This document shows, piece after piece, positions 26,703 through 37,207 of a stretch of 64,000 bases of DNA. A program made the position numbers and the translations under genes. The notes below the pieces were generated by a model. That model was not told the origin of the DNA. It was given only the letters and a program-made list of their open reading frames with translations, and ran no database searches. The first letter of the stretch is position 1. The number at the start of each line of letters is the position of its first letter. This DNA comes from an uncultured Prochlorococcus sp. (GTDB lineage: Bacteria; Cyanobacteriota; Cyanobacteriia; PCC-6307; Cyanobiaceae): positions 19,207 to 83,206 of the forward strand of contig CACGKI010000005.1 in assembly GCA_902573565.1 (NCBI GenBank). The letters are read 5' to 3'.

Positions 26703-28286
26703 TTATTTTCGCCAATCATCAATACTAATATCTGGAAAAATTTTATCTTCTTCCTCAATATCTTCAAGGAATTTTAAATTTACATTGGAATGATTTTTAA
26801 TCATTTCAACTAATTTCCAGAACCTGGACAAGTGTCTTTCTATCCTCTCTTTTGCAAGCTCAGTAGTAGTACCAGCTCTTAGGATAAAACTCCAATCAGA
26901 AGACTCAGAGAGAAGCAATTCTCTTGCTGCCTGCTTTAAAAGTCTAGGAGAACGGTCATTATTAGAATTTTCCGAACATAAATCAACAAAAGTTGAGCCA
27001 GCTTTTGTAATTTCTGGCACGATCCATGCATTTGCATCATTAATCCAATAATTATGGTAGCCACCTTGACCCCAGCTTGATGGTGATGGATCACAAATCT
27101 GAAGATTTGGCTTTTGAAGCAAAAATTCCTTTAAATTGGTTAGCCTAATTGAATATTTACTAGAGTTCTTTAAAATATTTTTGAGAAATAAAGGTCCCTC
27201 ATACCACCAATGACCAAATAATTCTGCATCAAATGGAGCTACTAATAAGGGCTTAAAGGAAGAAGATAAGGTTAATTTTTCTAATTGTTTGGATCTAGCG
27301 AGAAGATAAGTATCAGCATGCTCTGCAGCCTTCATTTTGGCTTCATTCTCTAAGTAAAACTCTTTCTCCCCTAATGGTAAGTTTTCATCTGTAATCTTAT
27401 AGAACTTTAGACCCAAAGGTCTTCTCGTTGAAATACCTTTCTTTTGAAGACTAGAGATAGGCAATTCCCATCCTAAATCTTTATGAAATTCCCTATAAAC
27501 TTTATCGCCCGGGAATCCATCCTTAGCAGACCAAACGGGCAAAGTTGACTCACTATCTCTTCCGAAGAATGCAACTCCTTTTTTCGAGCAGATTGGGGCG
27601 TAAACACCATACCTGGGCCTTGGTGTAGAATTTAGAATCCCATGACCATCCAAGATTGCATATCTAATTCCAGAATTAAATAGTATTTCATCTAAATTTT
27701 CATAATATGCACATTCAGGCAACCAAATGCCTAAAGGCTTAGTTCCAAAAATATTTTCATGGCTCCTAATAGCTGTATTAATTTGTCCTTTAACAGTTTC
27801 AGGATTTTCTCTTAGAATTGGTAAATATCCGTGCGTAGCGGCACAAGTAAGGATATCCAGATTTCCAGAGTTATTTAAACCTTTAAACTTCTCAATTAAA
27901 TTTCCTGAACAATTTTGCCAGTATAAGTATTTTTCATTAAGATTTTTAATTAAAAATGCAGAGGCATTCTTTTCTACTTGTGGCAGTTCGTTTAAAAAAT
28001 CATTCCTTGTTTTAATCCAGCTTGGGAAGGTTTCTTGGATTTGTTTATTATGAAGGAGTGACAATAACGTTGGAGACAAACTAATAGTAAGTTTTGTATT
28101 TAATGGATTTTCATTTTTGGATGATTCTATAGATTGAAGTAGTGGTATATAACATTCCAATATCGCCTGAAATAACCAATCTTCTTCTAACGAGTTTTTT
28201 TCATTTTTTCTAACGTAAGGAAGATGAGCATGTAAAACTATCGCTAACTGACCTAAAACATTCTTTTTTTGGTATTGCCCATTCAT
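26703..28286 (-). CDS. GH57 family glycoside hydrolase / alpha-glucan branching enzyme-like
   Basis: A 527-residue GH57/DUF1957 protein. The two catalytic residues are visible: Glu in GIWLPECAY and Asp in PFDAELFGHWWYEGP; the N-terminal strand HAHLPYVR is typical. Relatives are 1,4-alpha-glucan branching enzymes acting on glycogen. It may work with the 4-alpha-glucanotransferase (malQ) at 44.3 kb. It is divergent from leuA across 224 bases with no other gene. Exact activity (branching or hydrolysis) is inferred. Confidence 0.88.
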   Translation of the reverse strand: MNGQYQKKNVLGQLAIVLHAHLPYVRKNEKNSLEEDWLFQAILECYIPLLQSIESSKNENPLNTKLTISLSPTLLSLLHNKQIQETFPSWIKTRNDFLNELPQVEKNASAFLIKNLNEKYLYWQNCSGNLIEKFKGLNNSGNLDILTCAATHGYLPILRENPETVKGQINTAIRSHENIFGTKPLGIWLPECAYYENLDEILFNSGIRYAILDGHGILNSTPRPRYGVYAPICSKKGVAFFGRDSESTLPVWSAKDGFPGDKVYREFHKDLGWELPISSLQKKGISTRRPLGLKFYKITDENLPLGEKEFYLENEAKMKAAEHADTYLLARSKQLEKLTLSSSFKPLLVAPFDAELFGHWWYEGPLFLKNILKNSSKYSIRLTNLKEFLLQKPNLQICDPSPSSWGQGGYHNYWINDANAWIVPEITKAGSTFVDLCSENSNNDRSPRLLKQAARELLLSESSDWSFILRAGTTTELAKERIERHLSRFWKLVEMIKNHSNVNLKFLEDIEEEDKIFPDISIDDWRK

Positions 28287-28510
28287 ACTTTTGATAATTT
28301 ATGCCTTTAATTCTATAAAAAATCAAAATAAACCTTTTATAAAAAGCAAGCTTTAACCTTAAAAATATACTTTAATTATTGAATTATTTTATTTTTTTTC
28401 AGAATTTTAACCAATATTGTTAAGTAATAAGCCTGAAGTAAGTTTTTATTGAATAAAATCTAGTCAAATTATTTTTATTAGCTTAGTATAAGTTTAAGTG
28501 AATACTTGTA

Positions 28511-30139
28511 ATGTCCAAAGATCCTGGAAGAATTTTGATCTTTGATACAACTCTTCGAGATGGAGAGCAATCTCCTGGTGCCAGTTTAAATCTCGAAGAA
28601 AAGCTTGCTATCGCACAACAATTAGCAAGATTAGGTGTAGATGTTATAGAAGCTGGATTCCCTTTTGCAAGTCCTGGAGATTTTAAAGCTGTTAATAAAA
28701 TTGCCAATGTTGTAGGTAAAGAAAATGGTCCAATAATATGCGGTTTAGCTAGAGCGTCTAAAGGTGATATAAAAGCTTGTTATGAAGCAGTAAGTCCAGC
28801 TCCAAAAAAAAGAATACATACTTTTATTGCCACAAGTGATATTCACCTAAAACATAAACTTAAAAAATCCAGAAAAGATGTTCTTCAGATAGTTCCAGAA
28901 ATGGTTAATTATGCAAAAACATTGGTTGATGATATTGAGTTTTCTTGTGAAGATGCCTCAAGAAGTGATCCTGATTTTTTATACGAAGTAATTGAATCGG
29001 CTATTTCTGCAGGTGCGACAACAATAAATATTCCTGATACTGTTGGATTTACAACTCCTAGTGAATTCGGCAAATTAATTGCCGATATAAATAACAATGT
29101 TTCGAATATTGATGAAGCAATATTATCTGTTCATGGTCATAATGATTTAGGTTTAGCAGTTGCCAACTTTCTAGAAGCAGTGAAAAATGGAGCAAGACAA
29201 TTAGAATGTACGATAAATGGAATTGGGGAAAGAGCTGGAAATGCTTCTTTAGAAGAATTAGTGATGGCACTCCATGTAAGAAAAAGTTTTTTCAATAGTT
29301 TTTTCAAAAGAAATCCAGATTCACCAACTCCTCTTACAGCTATAAGAACAGAAGAGATAACAAAAACTTCTAGGCTTGTTTCCAACCTAACTGGTATGAC
29401 TGTTCAACCTAATAAAGCAATTGTGGGCGCCAATGCTTTTGCACATGAGTCAGGCATTCATCAAGATGGGGTTCTAAAAAATAGACTAACCTACGAAATT
29501 ATCGATGCAAAAACTGTTGGTTTGATTGATAACAAAATATCTTTGGGAAAACTTAGTGGAAGAAGTGCAGTAAGAGCACGATTAGAAGAGATGGGATATG
29601 ACTTAAGCAGGGAAGACTTAAATGATGCTTTTACTCGTTTTAAGGACTTAGCTGATAGGAAAAAAGAAATTACTGATAGAGACTTAGAAGCAATTGTTAG
29701 CGAACAAGTACAACTTCCAGAAGCCAAATTTCAATTAAGTCTTGTACAAGTAAGTTGCGGCAACACTTCAAAACCTACCGCCACAATTACGCTTTTAAAC
29801 ACCGAAGACAATACTGAGGATACCGCTGTCTCCATAGGAACTGGGCCTGTGGACGCTGTATGCGAGGCTTTAAACAAATTAGCCAGAGTTCCTAATGAAT
29901 TAATTGAATTCTCTGTAAAGTCTGTAACAGAAGGCATTGATGCTTTGGGCGAAGTAACAATAAGAATAAGAAGAGACAATAAAATTTATTCTGGTCATTC
30001 TGCAGATACTGACGTTGTAGTTGCCGCAGCGAATGCCTACGTTAATGCTTTAAATAGACTTATATTTTCTGAGAAAAAAAATTCAATTCACCCACAATTT
30101 GATAATTTTGAAAATTCAGAGAAAAACATTTCTATCTAA
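28511..30139 (+). CDS. leuA: 2-isopropylmalate synthase
   Basis: A 542-residue enzyme joining acetyl-CoA and 2-oxoisovalerate, the first step of leucine synthesis. The HMGL-like catalytic barrel shows [15 protein letters not shown] (13-27) and the metal-binding [14 protein letters not shown] near 210-223. The C-terminal regulatory domain (about 390-510) binds leucine. Length is normal. The upstream 224-base region is very AT-rich and contains a TATAAG-like element near 28485-28490, a possible -10 box. Confidence 0.96.
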   Translation: MSKDPGRILIFDTTLRDGEQSPGASLNLEEKLAIAQQLARLGVDVIEAGFPFASPGDFKAVNKIANVVGKENGPIICGLARASKGDIKACYEAVSPAPKKRIHTFIATSDIHLKHKLKKSRKDVLQIVPEMVNYAKTLVDDIEFSCEDASRSDPDFLYEVIESAISAGATTINIPDTVGFTTPSEFGKLIADINNNVSNIDEAILSVHGHNDLGLAVANFLEAVKNGARQLECTINGIGERAGNASLEELVMALHVRKSFFNSFFKRNPDSPTPLTAIRTEEITKTSRLVSNLTGMTVQPNKAIVGANAFAHESGIHQDGVLKNRLTYEIIDAKTVGLIDNKISLGKLSGRSAVRARLEEMGYDLSREDLNDAFTRFKDLADRKKEITDRDLEAIVSEQVQLPEAKFQLSLVQVSCGNTSKPTATITLLNTEDNTEDTAVSIGTGPVDAVCEALNKLARVPNELIEFSVKSVTEGIDALGEVTIRIRRDNKIYSGHSADTDVVVAAANAYVNALNRLIFSEKKNSIHPQFDNFENSEKNISI

Positions 30140-30233
30140 TCCAGAAAAATAAATTATTTCTTAGGATTATTAATTAATATTAAAAACAGTCTCTTAATAC
30201 TGTAGATTAACTTAATAGTTTTAGATGTAAATA

Positions 30234-30626
30234 ATGAGAGAAAGGATTCTGGGATATTGGGCACTTTCTTGGGTTGGGTTGATCAGCAATATAATTGCAC
30301 TTCCAATAATCGCATTAATAATAAGTTATGGGCCTCCACTAAGAGTTGCAAATATAACTCTTGCCATAAGTCTTGGTTGGCCTGCTGCAATCGTTGGAAT
30401 AGTTTCTTCAGCAGCTCTTTTAGCCGAGAGAAAATGGGGAGTAACTTTAACTATTGTATCTCTATCAATGGTAATTTCTGGGACAGGGCCATATTCAGTA
30501 GTAAGACTAATAACTTTAAAAGATATTTTTGGAATTGGCGGGTTTACTCTTTTAACAACAATATTAGGTACATTAGCTCTTCTATATTGGTGTAATCCAA
30601 AACATCGAAGAAGTATTAGGCTTTAA
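30234..30626 (+). CDS. Conserved-looking integral membrane protein (130 aa)
   Basis: The protein has four hydrophobic segments (about residues 8-32, 40-64, 70-88 and 98-118) and a basic tail KHRRSIRL. The shape and length match small cyanobacterial membrane proteins of unknown role. A second long frame runs in the same region on the same strand, but its codons give an asparagine/cysteine-rich product with no membrane logic, so this frame is preferred. It ends 9 bases before the convergent 7TM-HD gene. Confidence 0.75.
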   Translation: MRERILGYWALSWVGLISNIIALPIIALIISYGPPLRVANITLAISLGWPAAIVGIVSSAALLAERKWGVTLTIVSLSMVISGTGPYSVVRLITLKDIFGIGGFTLLTTILGTLALLYWCNPKHRRSIRL

Positions 30627-30635
30627 AATTGAAAA

Positions 30636-32108
30636 CTAAGAAAAAGTATTATTCTTGCTTGTTGGATACTGAATTCTTCTATGTCTAATTCTTTTCCACA
30701 CATTCAGGAATGCCCTTTTTATAAGAAAAATTTCTCCTTTCGATAAATTACTATCATTCAATTGTCCATCCTTTTGACGCGAGTAGACAATATTAGATAT
30801 TGTTTCCAACGCTTCTTTATCAGATGCATTAATGTTCATTGCTCTTAATGCTGCTTCACATCCATCTGCAAGCATTAAAATGGCTGTTTCTTTTGACTGA
30901 GGAATAGGGCCTTTATATCTAAAATAATTTTCATTAATGTCGATATTTTTTTCTTTAGCTTTTTGAAAAAAATATCCCATTTTTAGTGTACCTTGATGTT
31001 CAGGGATAAAATTAGCTATCAGTTTGGGCAGTCTACTTTTTCTTGCGAATTTCAATCCTTCATCAACATGTGCCTGTAATACTTCTGCACTTTTAATAGG
31101 ATCATCTAATTCGTCATGCGGATTTTTTGAACCATCCTGATTTTCAATAAACCAATTAGGTGCATGTAATTTGCCAACATCATGATATAAAGCTCCAGTT
31201 TTAATTAGATCAATATCACCACCAATCATTCTTGTCGCTTCCTCTGCTAAACCACAAATAAGTAATGTATGTTCAAAAGTACCAGGAGCTTCAAGAGACA
31301 ATCTTCTAATAAGAGGTTTCTCCTTATCGGCCAATTCGAGTAATCTTGCTTTAGTTAATAACCCAAATATCGATTCAAAGACAGGAATAAATAAAATAGT
31401 AAAAAGCATTACTATCGCCAACAATAGAGAATCTGAAAATATACCACCTTTAACAAAAACAAATTCTTTTTTGTCAATAAGGGATATATTATTTTTACCA
31501 ACTAATATCGATTGACTTAAGAATGCACCAATAGGAACAAAAATTGATAGTTGCAGTAATTGAGCTCTACTTCTCATTTTTCCTCCAAGTAAAGATACTA
31601 CTGAAGCGCAAACTAATAAAATAAAAAATAAATTATTATTTATAGCAACTGCTGGGTCTGGCCAACTAAAGCTAGCTATTGATACCCAAGCTAAAGCTGT
31701 TATGCTTCCCATTCCTTGAGATATTATTAACGCCGGTGGAATTATCATAGATAATGGACTTATGGTTGAAGCTAAGGCTAATTTCATAGCTTGTACCGCT
31801 AAAAGAAGAGTAAGGATCAAGATGATCTGTCTTGAAGAAATTGTTGGATTCTCTTTTTTTGAAACTAATATCAAAATTCCGGAACTAATTAGCATTTCAG
31901 TAAAGGTAAAAAGCCAAGAAAAAATATCTGTGATATTTAAAGGAGAGAAAAAAAGTAGTTTATAGGAAGAAATTATTGAAATTAAAATGCAGACTAAAAA
32001 AATTATGAGATTATCAATTCTAGAAATTTTAATTGGTTGTTTTACTGGAACTTGACTTCTACTCCACAGATAAAACAATTTTCTTAATGTAGTTGTGATG
32101 TTTTGCAC
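30636..32108 (-). CDS. 7TM-HD family phosphodiesterase (PgpH-like), short form
   Basis: A 490-residue membrane protein: about seven membrane segments (residues ~32-255), then a cytoplasmic HD domain with His280 in TFEHTLL and the HD pair His309-Asp310 in YHDVGKL, plus EHQGT further on. PgpH-type enzymes of this family hydrolyse cyclic-di-AMP. The usual long extracellular 7TMR-HDED domain before the membrane part is absent; only a ~30-residue polar start precedes helix 1, whereas many relatives have over 700 residues. It starts with GTG. A c-di-AMP synthase (dacA) is 25 kb away. Confidence 0.87.
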   Translation of the reverse strand: MQNITTTLRKLFYLWSRSQVPVKQPIKISRIDNLIIFLVCILISIISSYKLLFFSPLNITDIFSWLFTFTEMLISSGILILVSKKENPTISSRQIILILTLLLAVQAMKLALASTISPLSMIIPPALIISQGMGSITALAWVSIASFSWPDPAVAINNNLFFILLVCASVVSLLGGKMRSRAQLLQLSIFVPIGAFLSQSILVGKNNISLIDKKEFVFVKGGIFSDSLLLAIVMLFTILFIPVFESIFGLLTKARLLELADKEKPLIRRLSLEAPGTFEHTLLICGLAEEATRMIGGDIDLIKTGALYHDVGKLHAPNWFIENQDGSKNPHDELDDPIKSAEVLQAHVDEGLKFARKSRLPKLIANFIPEHQGTLKMGYFFQKAKEKNIDINENYFRYKGPIPQSKETAILMLADGCEAALRAMNINASDKEALETISNIVYSRQKDGQLNDSNLSKGEIFLIKRAFLNVWKRIRHRRIQYPTSKNNTFS

Positions 32109-32182
32109 AGAATATAAATAAATCTATTTGAATAATTTAAAATTATAGGCATGCTAGATGTAAATAGGAGATGTTTTTCTAA

Positions 32183-33079
32183 ATGTCATTAAAATTAGAT
32201 GGTAAAAAATTATCTCTAGAAATTGAAGAAAGATTAAATAATTATATCTCTAGTAATGAAAAAATTGCAAAAAGGGCACCCGGTTTAGCTGTAATAAGAA
32301 TAGGGGAAGACCCTGCGAGTGGTGTTTACGTAAATAACAAGGAAAAAGCATGTTCAAGAATTGGAATAAAAAGTTTTATCTTTCATCTCAAAAATAGTGT
32401 GGAGCAAAAAGAAGTTGAACAATTAATAATCAAACTTAATTCTGATAAGGATATTGATGGAATATTGCTACAACTTCCCATCCCAAAGAAGTTTGATGAG
32501 CAAAAACTAATCAGTCATATTAATCCAAACAAAGATGTAGATGGATTAAACGAGATTAACATCGGCAAATTAGTGAAAAATGAGCCTGCGATGAGATCAT
32601 GTACACCAGCAGGAATTATTAATTTACTAAGATCCCAAAATATTACAATTGAGGGTAAGAAAATTGTTGTTATTGGAAGAAGTTTGCTTGTTGGGAAACC
32701 CCTATCGCTTATGTTTTTGAATCTAAATGGAACGGTAACAATGACTCACTCAAAAACATTAAATTTGAATAAAGTCTGTAGAGAAGCCGACATACTAATT
32801 GCGGCGGCAGGAAAACCCAATCTTGTAGATTCGAGTTTTGTGAAAGAAGGAGCGGTAATTATTGATGTTGGAATACATAGATTAAAAAGTTCCGATAAAA
32901 ATCAAACCAGATTATGTGGCGATGTATTATTAGAAGATGTTATTTCCAAAGTATTTGCTTACACACCTGTACCAGGAGGTGTTGGACCAATGACAGTAAC
33001 AATGTTACTTGTAAATACTATTTTTAGCTGGCAAAAACAATTTGGTTTATCATCAACTCTTAAAGACCTTTTGCCATAA
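32183..33079 (+). CDS. folD: Methylenetetrahydrofolate dehydrogenase/cyclohydrolase
   Basis: A 298-residue bifunctional FolD enzyme interconverting 5,10-methylene-THF and 10-formyl-THF. Conserved blocks are [17 protein letters not shown] (37-53), [10 protein letters not shown] (about 91-100) and the NADP-binding [20 protein letters not shown] near 270 is diagnostic. Length is normal. It is followed by crtE after 37 bases on the same strand. Confidence 0.97.
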   Translation: MSLKLDGKKLSLEIEERLNNYISSNEKIAKRAPGLAVIRIGEDPASGVYVNNKEKACSRIGIKSFIFHLKNSVEQKEVEQLIIKLNSDKDIDGILLQLPIPKKFDEQKLISHINPNKDVDGLNEINIGKLVKNEPAMRSCTPAGIINLLRSQNITIEGKKIVVIGRSLLVGKPLSLMFLNLNGTVTMTHSKTLNLNKVCREADILIAAAGKPNLVDSSFVKEGAVIIDVGIHRLKSSDKNQTRLCGDVLLEDVISKVFAYTPVPGGVGPMTVTMLLVNTIFSWQKQFGLSSTLKDLLP

Positions 33080-33116
33080 ACTCCAAGATGAAAAAATCTT
33101 TTATTAAAAATATAAA

Positions 33117-34019
33117 ATGACTGAAGTTATAGGTAATATTTCTGATTTTGAAAAATATCTTCAAAATACAAAAAATGTTGTAGAAGAGGCACTCGATTTT
33201 TCCTTGGGACCTGAGAATCCAGAAATTTTAAGAGAATCCATGAGATATTCCCTTTTAGCTGGAGGGAAAAGAATACGTCCTATTTTATGTTTAGCATCTT
33301 GCTCACTAGCTGGAGGAGAACCATCTCTTGCTGTTCCTACTGCAGTAGCGATAGAAATGATCCATACAATGTCCTTGATTCATGATGATCTGCCCTCTAT
33401 GGATAATGATGACTTGAGGAGAGGTAAGCCAACAAATCATAAAGTATATGGAGATGCAATAGCTATTCTTGCAGGCGATGCTTTATTAACCAGGGCCTTT
33501 GAAATGGTCTCTTTGAGAAGCCCTGGAGTTGATCCAACTAGATTATTAAATGTAATAGGCGAATTATCCCTAGTTGCTGGTGCACCAGGCCTAGTCGGGG
33601 GACAAGTTGTTGATTTAGAATGCGAAGGGAAAGAAGTAGATCTTGAAACTCTAGAATATATTCATCTACATAAGACTGGGGCTTTATTAAAGGCTTGCGT
33701 AAGAACAGGTGCGATGATCGCAGGCGCTAACAAAAAACTATTACAAGCTCTAACAACGTATGCAGAGGGAATTGGTTTAGCCTTCCAAATAATAGATGAT
33801 ATTCTTGATTTAACTTCCAGCAGTGAAAAGCTTGGTAAAACTGCGGGCAAAGATCTTATAGCTGACAAAACTACTTACCCAAAATTACTTGGGATGGAGG
33901 AATCAAAGAAAAGAGCATTTGATCTAGTTGAAAAAGCAAAAAAAGCAATCGAACCCTGGGGGGCAGATGCAAAGAATTTAATATCATTAGCCGACTTTAT
34001 TACAAATAGAGATAGATAA
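33117..34019 (+). CDS. crtE: Geranylgeranyl diphosphate synthase
   Basis: A 300-residue trans-prenyltransferase adding isopentenyl units to make geranylgeranyl diphosphate for carotenoids, the chlorophyll tail and quinones. The first Asp-rich motif is [10 protein letters not shown] (about 90-99) and the second is IDDILDL (about 226-232). Length is normal. It follows folD and precedes the DUF212 gene by 13 bases, probably in one transcript. Confidence 0.96.
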   Translation: MTEVIGNISDFEKYLQNTKNVVEEALDFSLGPENPEILRESMRYSLLAGGKRIRPILCLASCSLAGGEPSLAVPTAVAIEMIHTMSLIHDDLPSMDNDDLRRGKPTNHKVYGDAIAILAGDALLTRAFEMVSLRSPGVDPTRLLNVIGELSLVAGAPGLVGGQVVDLECEGKEVDLETLEYIHLHKTGALLKACVRTGAMIAGANKKLLQALTTYAEGIGLAFQIIDDILDLTSSSEKLGKTAGKDLIADKTTYPKLLGMEESKKRAFDLVEKAKKAIEPWGADAKNLISLADFITNRDR

Positions 34020-34032
34020 ATGTTTTTAATTT

Positions 34033-34512
34033 ATGTCTGAATTTTTTGTCTTTTTTAATAATTCAGTTCTTTTCTGGAGCTTATTATCCTGTTTATTAGC
34101 TCAATTTTTTAAAATTTTATTCAATTTCTTTTCAACGGGAGAAATAAGATTTGGAATTATGTTCGAGACGGGTGGTATGCCTTCAAGTCATTCCGCCTTA
34201 ATAACTGGTGCCACATCTGGGTTAGGTTATGAATTGGGATATGATAGCCCAATATTCGCATTATCAGTAGCTATATCACTTATAGTTATGTATGACGCTA
34301 GTGGTGTTCGAAAATCAGCCGGAATTCAAGCTGCAGAAATCAACAAACTATCAAAAAAACTAGACCCTAAATCTGCATTACTTTTAAAAGAAACTCTTGG
34401 CCATACAAAAGTTGAGGTTATGGTGGGAAGTTTTTTAGGACCATTAATTACTTTGCCTGGAATGTTTTTTTTAGGTTCTCCTCTCAAAATATTTAATTTG
34501 ATAATAAATTAA
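34033..34512 (+). CDS. DUF212 (divergent PAP2) family membrane protein
   Basis: A 159-residue integral membrane protein of the divergent PAP2/DUF212 family. The conserved GGMPSSHSALITG motif (about 46-58) resembles the phosphatase/haloperoxidase PAP2 motif, and a further conserved LGHTKVEV lies near 120. It may act on a phosphorylated lipid or prenyl substrate, which fits its place just after crtE, but activity is unproven for the family. Length is typical. It ends 8 bases before the convergent cobB. Confidence 0.9.
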   Translation: MSEFFVFFNNSVLFWSLLSCLLAQFFKILFNFFSTGEIRFGIMFETGGMPSSHSALITGATSGLGYELGYDSPIFALSVAISLIVMYDASGVRKSAGIQAAEINKLSKKLDPKSALLLKETLGHTKVEVMVGSFLGPLITLPGMFFLGSPLKIFNLIIN

Positions 34513-34520
34513 GAATCCTT

Positions 34521-35900
34521 TTAAAAACTAATTTGTGTAGCAGCTATAAAGTTTTTTGCGACTTTTGGAGAACTCGGCAAATGTAAGTGAATCCAACTCG
34601 CATGTAATTTTTCATCAAAAAAGCCTTCATTTTTGTATTCAGTTTTCCAAGATTTAATTTTCCATGGGGAAGAAAGTTTCTTTTGTTTCTCAGTTTTTTT
34701 TAAATCAACTTTAGAAAAATTATTTTCAATTTCCCAATAATGAAATTCATGTCCTCTAATTAATTGTTTTTGTTTAATGATCGGTGTATCTTTTAAACCC
34801 TCAATGTATCTATAACCTACTGTAAGTCTACTTTTTTTTGATCTAAAAGGCAGGATACCGCTCATTTTATGATTATTACCATTTTCATCTTTTATAAAGT
34901 CTCCTAAAATCATCATCCCTCCGCACTCTGCATATATAAATCCATTTTTGCGGAATTTCCTCAACGAATTTAAGCTTTTTGTAGAGTTACTTATATGATC
35001 AGCGTATTTTTCCGGAAAACCTCCAGGAATAATTAGAGAAGAGGCCTCATCAGGTATTTCTTCATCATCATAAATACTCCATGAAATCAATGGTATGCCT
35101 ATTTCACTCAAAAACTCCTTAGTTTCAGGGTATTGAAAATGAAAGATTTTATCTTCTGCAATTGCTATAGGTTTACTTTTATCTATTTTAAAATCTTCAA
35201 AACATAAAGAATTAACTATTTTCTTTTTAGGAGATTTTAGTAATTTAAAAAGAGAAAATAAATCAAGATTTTTTTCGGCGAAATTTGCAAAATATTCAAC
35301 ATCAACTTTCTTTCCATTATCCAATGGAGAGATCAAACCTAAGTTAGCTTTGTTTAAAGTTATCTTTGAATCAGATGGTAAAAAACCAAGAATTGGGATA
35401 TCTTCATTTTTAAAAACTTCTTCGATTAATTTTTTATGTCTATCTGAATTAACGTTATTAAATATAATACCTGCTAAGGACAACTCACTATCAAAGTCTC
35501 TAAACCCTCTAACAGTAGCCAAAAGAGAAGCTACTTGTCCCCTTGCATTAACAACAAAAATTATCGGGGCATTGAGAAGTTTAGAGATATTTGCTGTGCT
35601 TGAATATGTTGTTGCCCCTAATCCATCAAATAGACCCATTGCTCCTTCAATTAAGGAGAATTCATATTTCAAAGAGTGTTTAAAAAAACTTTCTTGAACC
35701 CATTCCTCACCACTTAAAAAAATATCTAAATTCCTGCAAATTGGTTGGCCAATTGAACTAAGTTGTTGTTGATCGAGATAATCTGGGCCAACCTTGAAAG
35801 TTTGTATCTTTATACCTTTTGAGAACGCCCAACAAGATATCAAAAGCGATAGTGTAGTTTTACCACTATCAGATGAAGGAGAAGATATTACACAAGGCAT
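34521..35900 (-). CDS. cobB: Cobyrinic acid a,c-diamide synthase
   Basis: A 459-residue CobB/CbiA-type enzyme amidating the a and c side chains of cobyrinic acid in cobalamin synthesis. The ATPase half has the SPSSDSGKTTLSLL P-loop at residues 7-20, and the class I glutamine-amidotransferase half shows the nucleophile region YAECGGMMILG near 325-335 and a C-terminal HLHLP histidine. It is the last gene of the run zwf-opcA-cobB, starting 3 bases after the opcA stop. Confidence 0.95.
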   Translation of the reverse strand: MPCVISSPSSDSGKTTLSLLISCWAFSKGIKIQTFKVGPDYLDQQQLSSIGQPICRNLDIFLSGEEWVQESFFKHSLKYEFSLIEGAMGLFDGLGATTYSSTANISKLLNAPIIFVVNARGQVASLLATVRGFRDFDSELSLAGIIFNNVNSDRHKKLIEEVFKNEDIPILGFLPSDSKITLNKANLGLISPLDNGKKVDVEYFANFAEKNLDLFSLFKLLKSPKKKIVNSLCFEDFKIDKSKPIAIAEDKIFHFQYPETKEFLSEIGIPLISWSIYDDEEIPDEASSLIIPGGFPEKYADHISNSTKSLNSLRKFRKNGFIYAECGGMMILGDFIKDENGNNHKMSGILPFRSKKSRLTVGYRYIEGLKDTPIIKQKQLIRGHEFHYWEIENNFSKVDLKKTEKQKKLSSPWKIKSWKTEYKNEGFFDEKLHASWIHLHLPSSPKVAKNFIAATQISF

Positions 35901-35903
35901 TTA

Positions 35904-37205
35904 TTAGTTATTAAAACCCTTAAATATTTGAAGGGCTATTTTAATAGAATTTTCAAAAAGAGGACTTGTACTACCTCTACTACTTCCTAATAATTTACTA
36001 ACATCATGCTCTGATGTAGAAAAAGAATTTGGAACAACTTGTTCTATTAATTCCATATCAGCCATTCCCCCTGCTTCTAGTCTCATACATTCAACAGATT
36101 CACAGCCAAGTATTACACAAGTATTATTTTTTTGAACCTCACTAATTCTTGAAATCAATCTTAATCCAATAACTTGTCCAAGATGAATACTTGGATTGCC
36201 CAATGATAAGGGATTAATTGATGCAGAAATTATTTCGCCATTATTTCTTTCAAACTCTATTTTTGTTGATTCTTTATCCCTTTCAACTCTAAGAAAAGAC
36301 CAACCAAGTTTATCGCTAATCCATGAAATCAAAAACAAAGCTTGAATCATGTGATCTCCTGCGATATCAATATCAATATCGGTAATATGATCTAAGATTG
36401 TTCTCCTAGATGGCGGATCAAAAATCATTGCTAATGATTCTCTCCAATTTTTCAACCTAACCCAATTCAAATCATTAATAGCTTTATTTGACTTATTTAA
36501 TTGATCTAATACTTTTAAACATCTGTTAGGAGATCCTAGTGCAGTATCAATTATTAACCTTAAACCATGCGTAATAAAATATTCGAAAATTTCGTGCGAT
36601 TCATCCAAACTTCCATTCCACCACAACCATGAAGGCAATTCATCAATAGATAACTCATCAATTATTTTTAATCCTTTATGAGTTATTGAGGCTGAGCCCC
36701 CTCTAATAACAACTAAATCCCCACATATAGGTTGCAAAGCTGGAGTATCACTTAATGGACAGTAAGCCGATACAAAAGTTTTAATTTCTGAATTTTTATT
36801 TAATGTTGGCGCTAGAGTTATTAGTCTTCTTGGGTTCAATGTACTTATTGATGATTCAAAAAATTGTCCCCTAAAGTCTTCAAAGTCTTCATTAGATAAA
36901 CTTTCCTTCAACAAATTCAATAATTCTTCACTATTAACGGAAGTAGTGATAGGAAGTCCTTGATCTAATATGAACTTTTTAGCAACTTCAATTATCTCTG
37001 GACTTAAATTTCCAGTAATTGGTCCATTTAGAAGTCTTTTTTGAACCAAACATTGTTCTAACCAAGCAGGCTGCCAGACCATTAATGTAAAAGTGTTAGC
37101 TCCGGTATTATCTTTATCTTCTGAAATCCATAATTTATTAAGGTAATTAGAAATTTCCTGATAAGGCAGCTCTAATGGGGTTTGGAGTGTTAATTGAGGT
37201 TTCAT
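35904..37205 (-). CDS. opcA: Glucose-6-phosphate dehydrogenase assembly protein OpcA
   Basis: A 433-residue OpcA protein, which activates and helps assemble glucose-6-phosphate dehydrogenase and transmits redox control in cyanobacteria. The N-terminal WQPAWLEQCL block and the central GDLVVIRGGSAS and PSRRTILDHITDIDID blocks match the family. It starts 2 bases after the zwf stop, as in most cyanobacteria. It lacks any catalytic motif, in line with a partner role. Confidence 0.94.
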   Translation of the reverse strand: MKPQLTLQTPLELPYQEISNYLNKLWISEDKDNTGANTFTLMVWQPAWLEQCLVQKRLLNGPITGNLSPEIIEVAKKFILDQGLPITTSVNSEELLNLLKESLSNEDFEDFRGQFFESSISTLNPRRLITLAPTLNKNSEIKTFVSAYCPLSDTPALQPICGDLVVIRGGSASITHKGLKIIDELSIDELPSWLWWNGSLDESHEIFEYFITHGLRLIIDTALGSPNRCLKVLDQLNKSNKAINDLNWVRLKNWRESLAMIFDPPSRRTILDHITDIDIDIAGDHMIQALFLISWISDKLGWSFLRVERDKESTKIEFERNNGEIISASINPLSLGNPSIHLGQVIGLRLISRISEVQKNNTCVILGCESVECMRLEAGGMADMELIEQVVPNSFSTSEHDVSKLLGSSRGSTSPLFENSIKIALQIFKGFNN

Positions 37206-37207
37206 TT

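Noticed and set aside
28483..28707. Minus-strand frame at the start of leuA
   Set aside because: It lies antisense to the conserved catalytic block of leuA, has no own upstream signals, and is explained by leuA codon use.
28909..29979. Several minus-strand frames of 60 to 82 codons inside leuA
   Set aside because: Antisense shadows of a strongly conserved gene; products are Ser/Leu-rich with no family resemblance.
30257..30595. A second long + strand frame (112 codons) overlapping the membrane protein at 30234-30626
   Set aside because: It is out of frame with a gene that has clear membrane segments; its own product is rich in Asn, Cys and Ser with no consistent pattern, as expected for a shadow frame.
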